Shown: positions 46,640 through 55,970 of the stretch, in pieces | Position numbering within the stretch: position 1 is the stretch's first letter | Layout: each line of letters starts with the position of its first letter | Origin: Flavobacterium circumlabens | GTDB lineage: Bacteria; Bacteroidota; Bacteroidia; Flavobacteriales; Flavobacteriaceae | Direction: 5' to 3' | Assembly: GCF_004345565.1 (NCBI RefSeq) | Contig: NZ_SLWA01000003.1 | Location: 372,001 to 436,000 of the forward strand | DNA: 64,000 nt | The notes under the pieces: model-generated | The model's database searches: none | What the model was told of the DNA's origin: nothing | What the model saw: the letters and a program-made list of their open reading frames with translations, nothing else | Translations under genes and position numbers: made by a program

Positions 46640-47671
46640 ATGAAAAAATCACTTAAAATTATATCTTTTTTGATGCTAGTTGTACTTGCATTTACTTCTT
46701 GTAAATCAAAAATGATTAGCGAAAAATACTCCTTTTCAAACGGGGCAGATGTGGGCTGGCTGCCACAAATGGAAGCTACAGGCTATAAATTTTATGATGC
46801 AGACGGTTCTGAAAAAGACTGTCTGCAATTACTAAAGGACCGTGGCATAAACACCATTCGTCTGCGCGTTTGGGTAAACCCGAATAATGATAAAGCCAGC
46901 GGGCACTGCAGTCCTGAAGAAACGGTTGTCATGGCGGTTCGCGCCCAAAAAATGGGAATGCGTATCATGATCGATTTTCATTACAGCGATTCGTGGGCAG
47001 ATCCAGCCAAACAAAATAAACCTGCCGCATGGGCCAAACATTCTTTTCCGGAATTGTTAACCGATGTATACCAGCATACCTATGATGTTTTGGAAATGCT
47101 GAAAAAAGCCGGTGTTACGCCGGAATGGGTTCAGGTTGGGAATGAAATCCCGGGTGGTATGCTTTGGCCCGAAGGACATACAGACCATTTTAATCAGCTG
47201 GCGCAATTGCTAAACAAAGGATACGAAGCCACCAAAGCGATCGACCCAAAAATTAAAGTCATTGTGCATCTGGACGAAGGGAATAAAAGCGAAAAATTCA
47301 GATGGTTTTTTGACAAAGCGACAGAAAATAAGGTAAAATACGATGTGATTGGTTTATCGTATTATCCGTATTGGATCAAAACCGATTATCAAAGTACCAT
47401 TTTAGATTTAGAAAATAACCTGAAAGACATGGCTTCCCGCTACAATAAAGAAGTGATGGTGGTTGAAGTGGGTGGTGATTATACATTAGTACAAAACACC
47501 AAAGAAATGCTGGAAGCGACTATAAAGGCGGTAAAAAGCGTACCCGGTAATAAAGGTTTAGGCGTTATTTACTGGGAACCACAAGGCGAAAAAAGCTGGA
47601 GCGGTTATCAGCTTAACGCCTGGCTTCCTGACGGAAAACCTTCGCCGGCACTGGATGCTTTTAAAGAATAA
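46640..47671 (+). CDS. GH53 endo-beta-1,4-galactanase, second copy (probably periplasmic)
   Basis: A 343-residue GH53 enzyme with lipoprotein signal (VVLAFTSCKSKMIS, C21), basic after the Cys instead of acidic, so it may stay periplasmic. The motifs NTIRLRVWVNP, acid/base E169 in VQVGNEIPGGMLWPEGH and nucleophile E276 in VMVVEVGGDYT are intact. It resembles the first copy only moderately, so this is not a recent duplication. It would shorten imported galacto-oligosaccharides before GH2 acts. Confidence 0.93.
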   Translation: MKKSLKIISFLMLVVLAFTSCKSKMISEKYSFSNGADVGWLPQMEATGYKFYDADGSEKDCLQLLKDRGINTIRLRVWVNPNNDKASGHCSPEETVVMAVRAQKMGMRIMIDFHYSDSWADPAKQNKPAAWAKHSFPELLTDVYQHTYDVLEMLKKAGVTPEWVQVGNEIPGGMLWPEGHTDHFNQLAQLLNKGYEATKAIDPKIKVIVHLDEGNKSEKFRWFFDKATENKVKYDVIGLSYYPYWIKTDYQSTILDLENNLKDMASRYNKEVMVVEVGGDYTLVQNTKEMLEATIKAVKSVPGNKGLGVIYWEPQGEKSWSGYQLNAWLPDGKPSPALDAFKE

Positions 47672-47722
47672 ATATTTCTTTTAATTAAAAATTAAAAATT
47701 AAAAATTAAATTTTACCATTAC

Positions 47723-47759
47723 GATAGTAAGTTTCATAAAACTAAATGGGCTTACTATC
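47723..47759 (+). other. Hairpin before the GH2 gene
   Basis: GATAGTAAG and CTTACTATC pair over 9 bp around a 19-base loop in the 114-base gap between GH53 and GH2; a run of AAAAATT units precedes it. No T-run follows, so it may be a leader or mRNA-stability element. Confidence 0.35.
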
Positions 47760-47785
47760 TTAATAGTGAAGAAATAAAACAGAAA

Positions 47786-50224
47786 ATGAAATTAATTTTT
47801 AAATCAATATTATCGGTAGTGCTGCTGATTTTGTCGTCCGGAAAAATGATGTCACAATCCAGTACAGTCCTTTTAAAAGAGAATTGGCGTTTTTCCAAAG
47901 AAGTAACAGGAGATGCTTTTGCGGTAGCTTTTGATGCTTCGAACTGGGAAAAAGTCAGTGTTCCCCACGATTGGGCCATTTACGGTCCTTTTGATAAGGA
48001 ATGGGACAAACAGGTTTCGGCCATTGAACAAAACGGGGAAAAAATTCCGACGGAGAAAACAGGTCGTACCGGAGCATTGCCACATATTGGTACTGGATGG
48101 TATCGTAATACATTTTCTATTCCGGAATTTAAAAAAGGAAAAAAAGCCCTTCTTATTTTTGAAGGTGCCATGAGTGAACCTCAGGTTTTTTTAAATGGAA
48201 AAAAGATAGGAAACTGGGGTTACGGGTACAGCTATTTTTATATTGATATCAGCAAAGATCTTATTGCGGGATCAGAAAATGTGCTGGCTGTAAAATTGAC
48301 CAACGAACCATTTTCGTCAAGATGGTATCCCGGAGCCGGTTTATACAGGAAAGTGAGTATTGTGGTAAAAGAGCAGGAAAGCTTTACGCAATGGGGAACT
48401 TTTATTACCACTCCGGACATCAAAGAAAATAGCGCTGTTGTTGATCTTAAAGCCGAAGTCAATGGCAGTAATTTGTCGATGGTAACGCAAATAAAAGACG
48501 CCGCTAATACTATAGTAGCAACACAGAAAGAGACAGAAATGAAAGACGGAAAATTTCATCAGACTGTCACTGTTGCCCAACCTCATCTGTGGAGTCCTGA
48601 AACGCCTTATTTGTATACAGCGGTAACCAAATTATACGCAGCTGACGGAACTTTAAAAGACGAACAAAGTATAAAATTCGGGATCAGATCGATTAAATAC
48701 GAAGCCAATAAAGGATTTAGCCTTAACGGAAAAGTGATGAAATTTAAAGGAGTTTGTCTGCATCATGACCTGGGACCTCTTGGTGCTGCGGTAAACAAAG
48801 CGGCGCTTCGCAGGCAGCTTACGATTCTAAAAGATATGGGATGTAATGCGATCAGAAGTTCTCATAATATGCCCTCTTTTGAACAGCTTGAACTGGCTGA
48901 CGAAATGGGATTTATGTTTCTGGCCGAAAGTTTTGATGAATGGGCGAAGCCAAAAGTACAAAACGGCTATCATCGCTTTTTTGAAGAATATGCAGAAAAA
49001 GACATTGTCAATTTAGTAAGAGCCACACGCAATCATCCGTGTATTGTCATGTGGAGCTCCGGAAATGAAGTTCCGGATCAATATGGAGCCGAAGGTTTGA
49101 CCAGAGCTAAATTTTTGCAGGATGTTTTTCACAGGGAAGACCCTACGCGCCCGGTAACGGTGGGAATGGATCAGGTAAAACAGACTATGGCCTCCGGTTT
49201 TGGCTCTTTATTGGATGTGCCGGGACTGAATTACAGGGTTCATCTTTATGAAGAAGCTTACAAATCATTTCCACAAGGATTTATATTAGGTTCAGAAACA
49301 GCTTCAACAGTGAGTTCAAGAGGAATTTATAAATTTCCTGTGGTACAGCAAAAAGAAAAACAATACGATGATCTTCAATGTTCTTCTTATGATCTTGAAG
49401 CCTGCAGCTGGTCAAATGTTCCTGATGAAGATTTTGTGCTTCAGGATGACAAACCGTGGGTGATTGGCGAATTTGTCTGGACTGGTTTTGATTATTTGGG
49501 AGAGCCAACACCTTATGACGAAAAATGGCCATCGAGAAGTTCTTATTTCGGAATTTCAGATTTGGCGGGACTTCCTAAAGACCGTTTTTATCTGTACAGA
49601 AGCAGATGGAATACAAAGGATAAAACGCTTCATATATTACCACATTGGAACTGGAAAGGAAGAGAGGGAGAAATTACTCCGGTTTTCGTTTACACCAATT
49701 ACGATAGCGCTGAGCTTTTTATAAACGGAAAAAGCAGGGGAGTGCAGAAAAAAAACAATTCAACTCCGCAAAATCGCTATCGTTTAATGTGGAATGATGT
49801 GAAATATGAACCGGGAACGGTAAAAGTTGTAGCATTTGATTCCAATGGAAAAATAGCTGCCGAAAGTGAGGTTAAAACAGCCGGAGATCCGTATAAAATT
49901 GTTCTCGAAGCAGATCGAAAAATCATTAAAGCCGATGGCGAAGATATTTCTTTTGTAACGGTTTCAGTAGTAGATAAAAACGGAATTCCATGCCCAACGG
50001 CGGTCAATGAATTACAATTTAAAGTAACTGGTGCTGCAACTTACAGAGCTGCATGTAATGGCGATGCTACCTCATTGGAAATATTTCACCAGGACAAAAT
50101 GAAGCTTTTCAGCGGTAAACTGGTGGTTTTGGTTCAAGCAGTCAAAAGTGCAGGGGCAATCCAATTGGAAGTAACAGGTAACGGTCTTGAGAAAGGAAAG
50201 ATAAATTTAAAGGCAGAACGTTAA
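47786..50224 (+). CDS. GH2 beta-galactosidase of the galactan locus
   Basis: An 812-residue exported enzyme with signal LSVVLLILSSGKMMSQ and no lipobox, hence periplasmic. It has a GH2 sugar-binding domain (about 25-195), an Ig-like domain, a TIM barrel with acid/base E428 in WSSGNEVPD and nucleophile E504 in ILGSETAS, then DUF4982- and GH2-C5-like C-terminal domains (about 610-810). It should release galactose from the non-reducing end of oligosaccharides made by the GH53 enzymes. It is the last gene of the locus. Confidence 0.93.
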   Translation: MKLIFKSILSVVLLILSSGKMMSQSSTVLLKENWRFSKEVTGDAFAVAFDASNWEKVSVPHDWAIYGPFDKEWDKQVSAIEQNGEKIPTEKTGRTGALPHIGTGWYRNTFSIPEFKKGKKALLIFEGAMSEPQVFLNGKKIGNWGYGYSYFYIDISKDLIAGSENVLAVKLTNEPFSSRWYPGAGLYRKVSIVVKEQESFTQWGTFITTPDIKENSAVVDLKAEVNGSNLSMVTQIKDAANTIVATQKETEMKDGKFHQTVTVAQPHLWSPETPYLYTAVTKLYAADGTLKDEQSIKFGIRSIKYEANKGFSLNGKVMKFKGVCLHHDLGPLGAAVNKAALRRQLTILKDMGCNAIRSSHNMPSFEQLELADEMGFMFLAESFDEWAKPKVQNGYHRFFEEYAEKDIVNLVRATRNHPCIVMWSSGNEVPDQYGAEGLTRAKFLQDVFHREDPTRPVTVGMDQVKQTMASGFGSLLDVPGLNYRVHLYEEAYKSFPQGFILGSETASTVSSRGIYKFPVVQQKEKQYDDLQCSSYDLEACSWSNVPDEDFVLQDDKPWVIGEFVWTGFDYLGEPTPYDEKWPSRSSYFGISDLAGLPKDRFYLYRSRWNTKDKTLHILPHWNWKGREGEITPVFVYTNYDSAELFINGKSRGVQKKNNSTPQNRYRLMWNDVKYEPGTVKVVAFDSNGKIAAESEVKTAGDPYKIVLEADRKIIKADGEDISFVTVSVVDKNGIPCPTAVNELQFKVTGAATYRAACNGDATSLEIFHQDKMKLFSGKLVVLVQAVKSAGAIQLEVTGNGLEKGKINLKAER

Positions 50225-50494
50225 CGATTAGAATTGCAATCATAAAAAAAAGATTTTTCTTTTCAAAATTACTTTTTAATATACAGTTTTTTTGCTCAAA
50301 TGAAATTAAAAGAACCAGAAGCTAAGTCCGTATACCTTACTGTTTATGCGAAACGAGCAGATGAGAAAAAAGGTATTATGCAGTTTCTTCATGTGTATAA
50401 ATAGCTGTAAATCAAAAGGCACAATCAAAAACGTCGGCTAAAAGTTTTAAATCTTCTAATAAGAGATTCGAATTTGCTACTGTTAAGATCACGA

Positions 50495-50521
50495 AAAGCT
50501 ACTCAACTGAGTGGCTTTTTT
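50495..50521 (+). terminator. Terminator hairpin
   Basis: AAGCTACTC and GAGTGGCTT pair (one G-U) around AACT, followed by a T-run. A weaker related sequence (AGTAACTCAATTGATAGTG plus T-run) follows the tRNA remnant at about 50625. Confidence 0.7.
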
Positions 50522-50543
50522 GTTGTGATTGGTTTTTTATTTT

Positions 50544-50618
50544 AGCAACGTAGCTCAGCTCGATAGAGCACCTGTATTCCAGGCAGACGGTCGAAGGTCC
50601 GAATCCCTGTGCGTTCAC
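50544..50618 (+). pseudogene. Degenerate tRNA (Arg-like D arm)
   Basis: 75 bases with a near-perfect D-arm region TAGCTCAGCTCGATAGAGCA and a T-arm-like GGTCCGAATCC, but the acceptor stem pairs at only about four positions, the anticodon stem CCTG/CAGG encloses 5 bases instead of 7, and T55 is C. It cannot be a functional tRNA. The D arm most resembles Arg tRNAs. Confidence 0.6.
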
Positions 50619-50714
50619 ATCAAAAGTAACTCAATTGATAGTGTTTTTTTCTGCCTTTGAAGAAGTAGTTTTGTATCGTTCTGTATAAAGTGATGAGTAG
50701 AACTACAGGAAACA

Positions 50715-50789
50715 ATGGAATTAAAATTTAAGACGTTTATATCTATAGTACTTGCTTCTCTGTTAGCATCCTGTAAACTGTACTGGTAA
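50715..50789 (+). pseudogene. Truncated lipoprotein start (24 codons)
   Basis: MELKFKTFISIVLASLLASC then KLYW and a stop: a complete lipoprotein signal with almost no mature part. Probably the remnant of a broken gene; a genuine micro-lipoprotein is less likely. Confidence 0.45.
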
Positions 50790-50823
50790 GAAAGCTTTAG
50801 GGTTACATAAAGGAAGTATCAAA

Positions 50824-51843
50824 CTATAAGACTTTTTTTAGTGCTATATTTTTAACTGAAGTTGCGATTTTCAAGGCTATTTCATCCATTTGAGCATATC
50901 TCCTGCGGTATAACGCACGTTTATGTGATTTGAGCTCTTCAATTGATTTGCGTGACGGTGACAAAGGCAGTTTGAACCAGCCTTCACTGTTTTGCTGTCC
51001 CCCTGATTCATTCCAGATGGAATCATAATCAAATCTTATGGTATGCAGCGAGGGAAGATGAATAGCATGCTTGCGACGATAAGCGTGAATGGAATCTCCT
51101 GCACCATAAACATTCATGCACCCCAGTTGTCTGGAAAATTCTTGGATTGCAAAAATGATGAGCGATTTTGGACGCAGTCCATTTAACAGTTTTTGAGCTG
51201 TTTTTGATGAATTCTCCCTATTTTGTTTAATGCCCTGAATACAGCCAATTCTGCAAACCCATTGTTCAAATGCTACTTCTTCAAAGGATAAAGCAGCAGC
51301 TACAATTCTTCCTCCAAGCTGACTGCATTCAAAAGAAAAAACCAATTCACCTTCTTTACGGAATCTTTCATCATAGCCCAGTATTAAAGATGCTTCAATT
51401 GTATCAGTGAGTTTGAAATGAGCTATTTCCAGCGTTTTATTACCGTTAATTACCTGTTTAAGTGTTTCGCCTTTACCCATAATAAACCGATAGGTATCGC
51501 AGATTACTTTTACTTTTTGTTTTTTCGTCCAGTTGGTCGACATATAGACTCTATAGGGCTTTAGGTAAATTCTCCTGCGATGTTCAGTTATAAAAAAGAA
51601 ATCAGGTGACTTTAGAATTTGATACCATTTAGATGTAAAGCAGGGATTGGTAAGGGCACCAAAGAAGCTTTTTAATTGTTGTTTTCTTCGATAGCTTTTT
51701 TTTTCATCTGCAAATGCAACAGCTGCATACAACCATCCCTCTATTGCAGCAGAAATAATTGGAAGAGTCGTCACAATACTCATAAAAGTGGCCTCCGATC
51801 CTATTAAATGTTTATTAAATTGATTTTGTTTTTTTTCTAACAT
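50824..51843 (-). CDS. VirK/YbjX (DUF535) family protein
   Basis: The start is the ATG of MLEKKQNQFNKH (51843); the longer frame begins with TTG. The 339-residue protein has the family signature: KLTDTIEASLILGYDERFRKEGEL, IGCIQGIKQN, KLLNGLRPKSLIIFAIQEF, FDYDSIWNESGG and the C-terminal ELKSHKRALYRRRYAQMDEI. DUF535 proteins are linked to lipid A and envelope remodelling and peptide resistance in enterics, but no reaction is proven. No signal peptide. It stands alone on the minus strand after the tRNA remnant, which fits transfer. Confidence 0.82.
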   Translation of the reverse strand: MLEKKQNQFNKHLIGSEATFMSIVTTLPIISAAIEGWLYAAVAFADEKKSYRRKQQLKSFFGALTNPCFTSKWYQILKSPDFFFITEHRRRIYLKPYRVYMSTNWTKKQKVKVICDTYRFIMGKGETLKQVINGNKTLEIAHFKLTDTIEASLILGYDERFRKEGELVFSFECSQLGGRIVAAALSFEEVAFEQWVCRIGCIQGIKQNRENSSKTAQKLLNGLRPKSLIIFAIQEFSRQLGCMNVYGAGDSIHAYRRKHAIHLPSLHTIRFDYDSIWNESGGQQNSEGWFKLPLSPSRKSIEELKSHKRALYRRRYAQMDEIALKIATSVKNIALKKVL

Positions 51844-52447
51844 TATTATTAATTGCTTTTTATTTGAGTGACCTGACAAAGCTGTAAGTCTTAAGTTTTT
51901 TAGTAAATAATCATTTTATCAGTTGAAGGTTAAGAGTATGTAAATCAGTAAAATAAGATTGAACTTATTACTGAAAAATAGTAGTATGAATCACTGCTTA
52001 TTTTAATCCCATCGGGAATAATTTCTATAGTACCTCTCCAATTTGGAGTTAAAATTAAATCAAGTCTTATTTTGATTACATCAGGTTGTAATAACTGGTT
52101 TTAATTATGAAATAGATGGTAGATTTTCAATTTCTGCAGCAAATCCGAATAGCGGTTCAGTAGCGAAATAGCATTAAAATTTATTTGAAGGAACAGGAGA
52201 GTTCCTGTGACTGATACTGATTTAACAAACAACAATTACGCTACACTATTTTGGAATTTTGACATTTATAATTGTAACTTTTATTTCCAATAATGAACTG
52301 CCAAGGGCCATTTATTACAACAAACTGCCATTTCTTATAAGTAAAAAACTTTACAGCTATTATAGGATAACTTTGCGCTCGATTTAAAAAAAGCATGAAA
52401 ATTTAAGCTGAGTTAAATTAAAATTTTTAAACATTTTAAATAAAATA
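51844..52447. other. 604-base spacer, no gene seen
   Basis: AT-rich with scattered stops in all frames. Short stretches look like decayed coding DNA (for example around 52100-52200) but nothing is recognisable. Confidence 0.45.
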
Positions 52448-53839
52448 ATGAAAATGAAAAAGATACTATTTTTAAGCTTCGTTTTAGCTTTTATGTCTTG
52501 TTCTAAAGATGACAATGAAGCTGTTACAGAGCATACGAAACCAGGTTTGGCTGAAGAGACTGATTTATTAAGTGGCTATTCTTCTTTTGAAGTAACATTA
52601 CCCGAGAATTTGAGGGAACTGACTTCAGCGGCCAATGCAACATTCGCTGTATGGCCCAGTATTTTCTTTTCTGCAAATGACGATAATACGATCGATGTGT
52701 ACTGGGAGGGAAGCAACACGGCACTGAATGGGCACAGGCATTTTACAAAAATTTCATTGCAGAGTAAGCAAATAGTGGCAGAGAATCCGCTGCCGGCAGC
52801 TTTAAATCTTGGGAACACCCGCTTTTTGGGTTATGATAAAATCAGTGGCGGACGCTATATCATGGGAACATCTGATGTAAATCCGGATAATCAGTTGCGA
52901 AAAAATCCAAAGCTTTACTGTTTTGATAGTAATGGGACTGTAAAGTATACTATAGATTTATGGAAAGACTGCGATCCGGCAAATATAGCGACAGGTCAGG
53001 CCGGACAGGCCATAATGACTTACAATAAAGCCGGAGATACTTTTGGTGTTTACATGGCACACAGGGCCGGAGGGCATCAGGCCGGCTGGTTGGGCTTCTA
53101 TAAAGCCGAGACTGGCGAAAGAACTTTCCTGCGGGATTGGTATATTTCTCACAACTTCGATCAAAGGCTTCTGCCACTTCCGGATGGTCGTTATGTGGCA
53201 CTTGCTCATGGTGATGCACTTCCTAAACGATCTTTGTTCGTAGAGGGCTGGGATGTTAATAAAGGCAGATTGAACTGGCTGAACTACTATGATATTCCCG
53301 GTGCCAGTGGTGAAAATAATAGAAAATCATCCACGGGAGAGGTTATTAATTTACCCAATGGCAATCTGGCTATTGTGTATGCTACGCAAAGGGACCATAG
53401 TACAGAGAAAATAGTGAGAGATGTTCGCGTTGCTATTGTTTCGGGTATTGGAACAAGTGCACAGAAAGTAATTAAAGAAAATTGGTTAACCAGTTACGCT
53501 GCCGATACCGAAATTGATGAAACAGCAGGTTGGGGCATGCAGATTGGACGTTATTCTGACGATAAAATCTTTTTAGCATGGAATGTTTTTAAAACTCAGC
53601 AAAGTAATAAAATTCAAAAGACCACTTTTGCTTTGATAGACAATGAAGGAAATCTGCTAAAAACAAAAGATACCCTGGTGAATACTTCAAAAAAAGAAGG
53701 AATAAAAATGATTCAGCCGGCACAGACTATGAGAAGAACAAGTGACGGGAAGTATTTGGTTTTTCTTTCAGAAGGTTCTGAGTCTAATAAGCTTAGGGTT
53801 AATATGATGCCGGTAAAAAAAATAAATAGGTTTGGATGA
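52448..53839 (+). CDS. Lipoprotein of unknown function, beta-propeller-like
   Basis: A 463-residue lipoprotein (FLSFVLAFMSCSKDDNEA, C18, acidic after Cys, so likely surface-exposed). The body has repeated blocks of alternating strands with turn motifs such as LPLPDGRYVALAHGD, LPNGNLAIVYATQ, SDDKIFLAWNVF and TSDGKYLVFLSEG, resembling blades of a propeller. No catalytic motif seen. It stands alone with a clear terminator downstream. An alternative start lies at codon 3. Confidence 0.75.
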   Translation: MKMKKILFLSFVLAFMSCSKDDNEAVTEHTKPGLAEETDLLSGYSSFEVTLPENLRELTSAANATFAVWPSIFFSANDDNTIDVYWEGSNTALNGHRHFTKISLQSKQIVAENPLPAALNLGNTRFLGYDKISGGRYIMGTSDVNPDNQLRKNPKLYCFDSNGTVKYTIDLWKDCDPANIATGQAGQAIMTYNKAGDTFGVYMAHRAGGHQAGWLGFYKAETGERTFLRDWYISHNFDQRLLPLPDGRYVALAHGDALPKRSLFVEGWDVNKGRLNWLNYYDIPGASGENNRKSSTGEVINLPNGNLAIVYATQRDHSTEKIVRDVRVAIVSGIGTSAQKVIKENWLTSYAADTEIDETAGWGMQIGRYSDDKIFLAWNVFKTQQSNKIQKTTFALIDNEGNLLKTKDTLVNTSKKEGIKMIQPAQTMRRTSDGKYLVFLSEGSESNKLRVNMMPVKKINRFG

Positions 53840-53907
53840 GGTGTTGTTACAAAATAGCGATGTAACGAACTGAAAAAAAGAATATAAATTTATAAGTTTG
53901 AATAGTT

Positions 53908-53935
53908 AAGAGACGACCAACCGGTCGTCTCTTTT
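53908..53935 (+). terminator. Terminator after the lipoprotein gene
   Basis: AAGAGACGACC / GGTCGTCTCTT, 11-bp perfect stem, loop AACC, followed by TTATTTT. Confidence 0.85.
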
Positions 53936-54252
53936 ATTTTAAAAGCCTTAAAATGATTTTTGTTGTATTGAAAACGATGAGATAAATTTATCGAGATGAT
54001 CACTTTTTTATATTGCCTGAAAACTAAAAAACAGGTATTTATACTAGAAATAGCTATTGACTAAATAATTATTTTTACGTTGAAAATTCAAAGATTAGAA
54101 AAATGTAGTAAGATGAAACAGGCTGTCTTCGTTTATTATTAATCATCATGAATAAATGCTTTCACCAATCCGAATAGTTACTAATTGTATGTGCAAAGCT
54201 TTGTTTGTAGAGGTACATGTTAGTCAACTGAACAAAACTGAAAAGGAAAAAT
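53936..54252. other. 317-base AT-rich spacer
   Basis: Nothing recognisable apart from the likely promoter of the metallopeptidase gene near its 3' end. Confidence 0.4.
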
Positions 54253-55545
54253 ATGAATATTCAGTCCGACCAAACGCGAGAGAATCAAATGCAATCGGTA
54301 GCAAATTCAGTTGCTCAAAAGGGGATTGGCGGCAAGTCTGCTTTTCAATTGGTGGATAACAGACCTGAGACTATTGTGCAAAGAAAATTGCAGGAAGCAA
54401 TTAATAGTAGTTCTCAAGTGAAGAAATTGATGGCTTTTGATCAAAGGGTCAAAAGAAAAAATCCTGCTGATCAGGTTGCCCAATTTAAATCTTCTCAAAA
54501 TGAACCCATTCAACTTTTACGAACTGCTACTAGTTTTAATAAAGAAATTGAAGGAGCTGGCGGTGTTACAAGCAATATTTTTTTTAAAGCAATTACGAAC
54601 GGCTTACTAAAATTTAAAAAGGCCGGACAACCCAAATCTATTAAAGGAAGAATGCTTCATAATATATATGAAAGTATTACAGGACCTACTCAATCAAGTT
54701 CTACTGATAAATTAAAAGCATTAGATACTATAGAACATTCCGCTTATAGGTTTTTGAACATAAATGTGGGAAGAAATACTCCTGTATCTACTCAATTAAG
54801 GCTCTTGATTGAAAATTTGTTGGATGAAGTTCAGCAAGAACATCAGAAAATTATTTCTACAGAAATAAGTAAAGGCAGGGTTCCTTACTTCCGTGGTGAG
54901 GAAGCTCTTTCTAAACAACAGTTGGCACAAACACATCAGGACTGGCGTAGTATCGCAGCCGGGACAGGTTCTCTTGATATCAATAGTGCTACTGCTGAAG
55001 ATAAGAATGAGAAGCCTAAAGGTTTTTCTAACGAGATTTTTAGTATGTTGCACCGTACGATGGGAAGTGCAGGAGGACGTGAACTGGTTCATTCTATTAA
55101 CAGTGACGACAAGGCAGTCAAAGTTTATCCAAAGCATCCATTATCCATTGCGATGATGGGAGGTGGAGGGACAGTTGGAGAAACGCAGGCATTAGCAACT
55201 GGTACTTTAGCTGCTCCTGTTGCAGGCCCTAAACAGGATTCAATACTAAGAGTAGAACCTGGTATGACTGACACTCAGTATCCTAGTAAAGATGAGCATG
55301 GACGAGCTATACTATCCCCTGCATGGTTATTGTTTGCTCATGAGTTGATTCATACAAGGCACAATCAATTAGGCATGAACCATCGTAAGCTTGATGGTGC
55401 TAATTACGTTTCAGGAATGCCCCACGAAATGTGGAGCAATGCAGAAGAACATGCCACGATTGATCTTGGCGTTCCGGGAACTAATATAACTGAAAATAGT
55501 CTGCGAGCTGAACATGGACTTTCCAAAAGAATAGGACATGGATAG
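54253..55545 (+). CDS. Probable M91-type zinc metallopeptidase toxin/effector
   Basis: A 430-residue protein without a signal peptide. The N-terminus (36-50) carries NRPETIVQRKLQEAI followed by a Ser/Gln-rich linker, a motif I associate with Bacteroidota DUF4157/eCIS-linked proteins. The C-terminus is a zincin: HELIHTRH with H363, E364, H367, then EEHAT (E398/E399) and ITENSLRAEHGLSKR, wording seen in NleD-like M91 domains. The middle is mostly helical. It stands alone with no immunity gene or tail-structure gene beside it, so it may be loaded by a contractile system encoded elsewhere. It could also act outside eCIS. Confidence 0.7.
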   Translation: MNIQSDQTRENQMQSVANSVAQKGIGGKSAFQLVDNRPETIVQRKLQEAINSSSQVKKLMAFDQRVKRKNPADQVAQFKSSQNEPIQLLRTATSFNKEIEGAGGVTSNIFFKAITNGLLKFKKAGQPKSIKGRMLHNIYESITGPTQSSSTDKLKALDTIEHSAYRFLNINVGRNTPVSTQLRLLIENLLDEVQQEHQKIISTEISKGRVPYFRGEEALSKQQLAQTHQDWRSIAAGTGSLDINSATAEDKNEKPKGFSNEIFSMLHRTMGSAGGRELVHSINSDDKAVKVYPKHPLSIAMMGGGGTVGETQALATGTLAAPVAGPKQDSILRVEPGMTDTQYPSKDEHGRAILSPAWLLFAHELIHTRHNQLGMNHRKLDGANYVSGMPHEMWSNAEEHATIDLGVPGTNITENSLRAEHGLSKRIGHG

Positions 55546-55807
55546 ACAGGAAATTGTAAAACGATTTATTATGGCAATGGCAATAGTTTTCTGATAATAA
55601 TACACGAAACGCTCCTAACTGCACCTAAAAAAGCGACCCTAGTATATGAAGTTTCCAGACTTCTTACCACTTGTAATATTTTTTTTCTGCAACTACTTAG
55701 ACTTTTTCCGCATTAGTTGTTCTTGCCACTTTTTTGGGTACCCCTTACTTTTATGTAATAAATGTACTACATTTGTCACTGATTCAAAATCAAATCAAAA
55801 TAAAGTC
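55546..55807. other. Spacer before the 41-bp array
   Basis: AT-rich; no gene, RNA or terminator I can support. Confidence 0.4.
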
Positions 55808-55940
55808 TTATAAAATCTTTGTGATATTGAAAAAACAAAAAATGACTTTATAACAACTTTCGTGATATGCTAAAAAATTAAAATAAGGTTATCACAATTG
55901 TTGTAATATGACATAAATAGACAAGAAGTTTATCACAGGG
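55808..55940 (+). repeat. Four-unit degenerate tandem repeat, 40-41-bp period, upstream of an HTH gene
   Basis: TTATAAAA, TTATAACA, TTATCACA and TTATCACA begin at 55808, 55848, 55889 and 55930; GTGATAT, GTGATAT and GTAATAT at 55821, 55862 and 55903. The next period falls on the start codon at 55971. The sequence differs from the array at 31599, but the period and position are alike. Confidence 0.7.
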
Positions 55941-55970
55941 ATAAAATAGAAAATCAAATTAATGTGGGTG

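Larger units (their letters stand above)
50225..50823. other. Decayed accessory spacer with tRNA and lipoprotein remnants
   Basis: No intact gene. It holds a 34-codon frame at 50300-50404 (MKLKEPEAKSVYLTVYAKRA onward) of unknown worth, a terminator at 50495, a degenerate tRNA at 50544 and a 24-codon lipoprotein start at 50715. Confidence 0.6.

Noticed and set aside
47723..47759. Terminator between GH53 and GH2
   Set aside because: The hairpin lacks a T-run and has a 19-base loop; kept only as an unspecified hairpin.
50544..50618. Functional tRNA gene
   Set aside because: Acceptor, anticodon and T stems are broken and the anticodon loop is too short.
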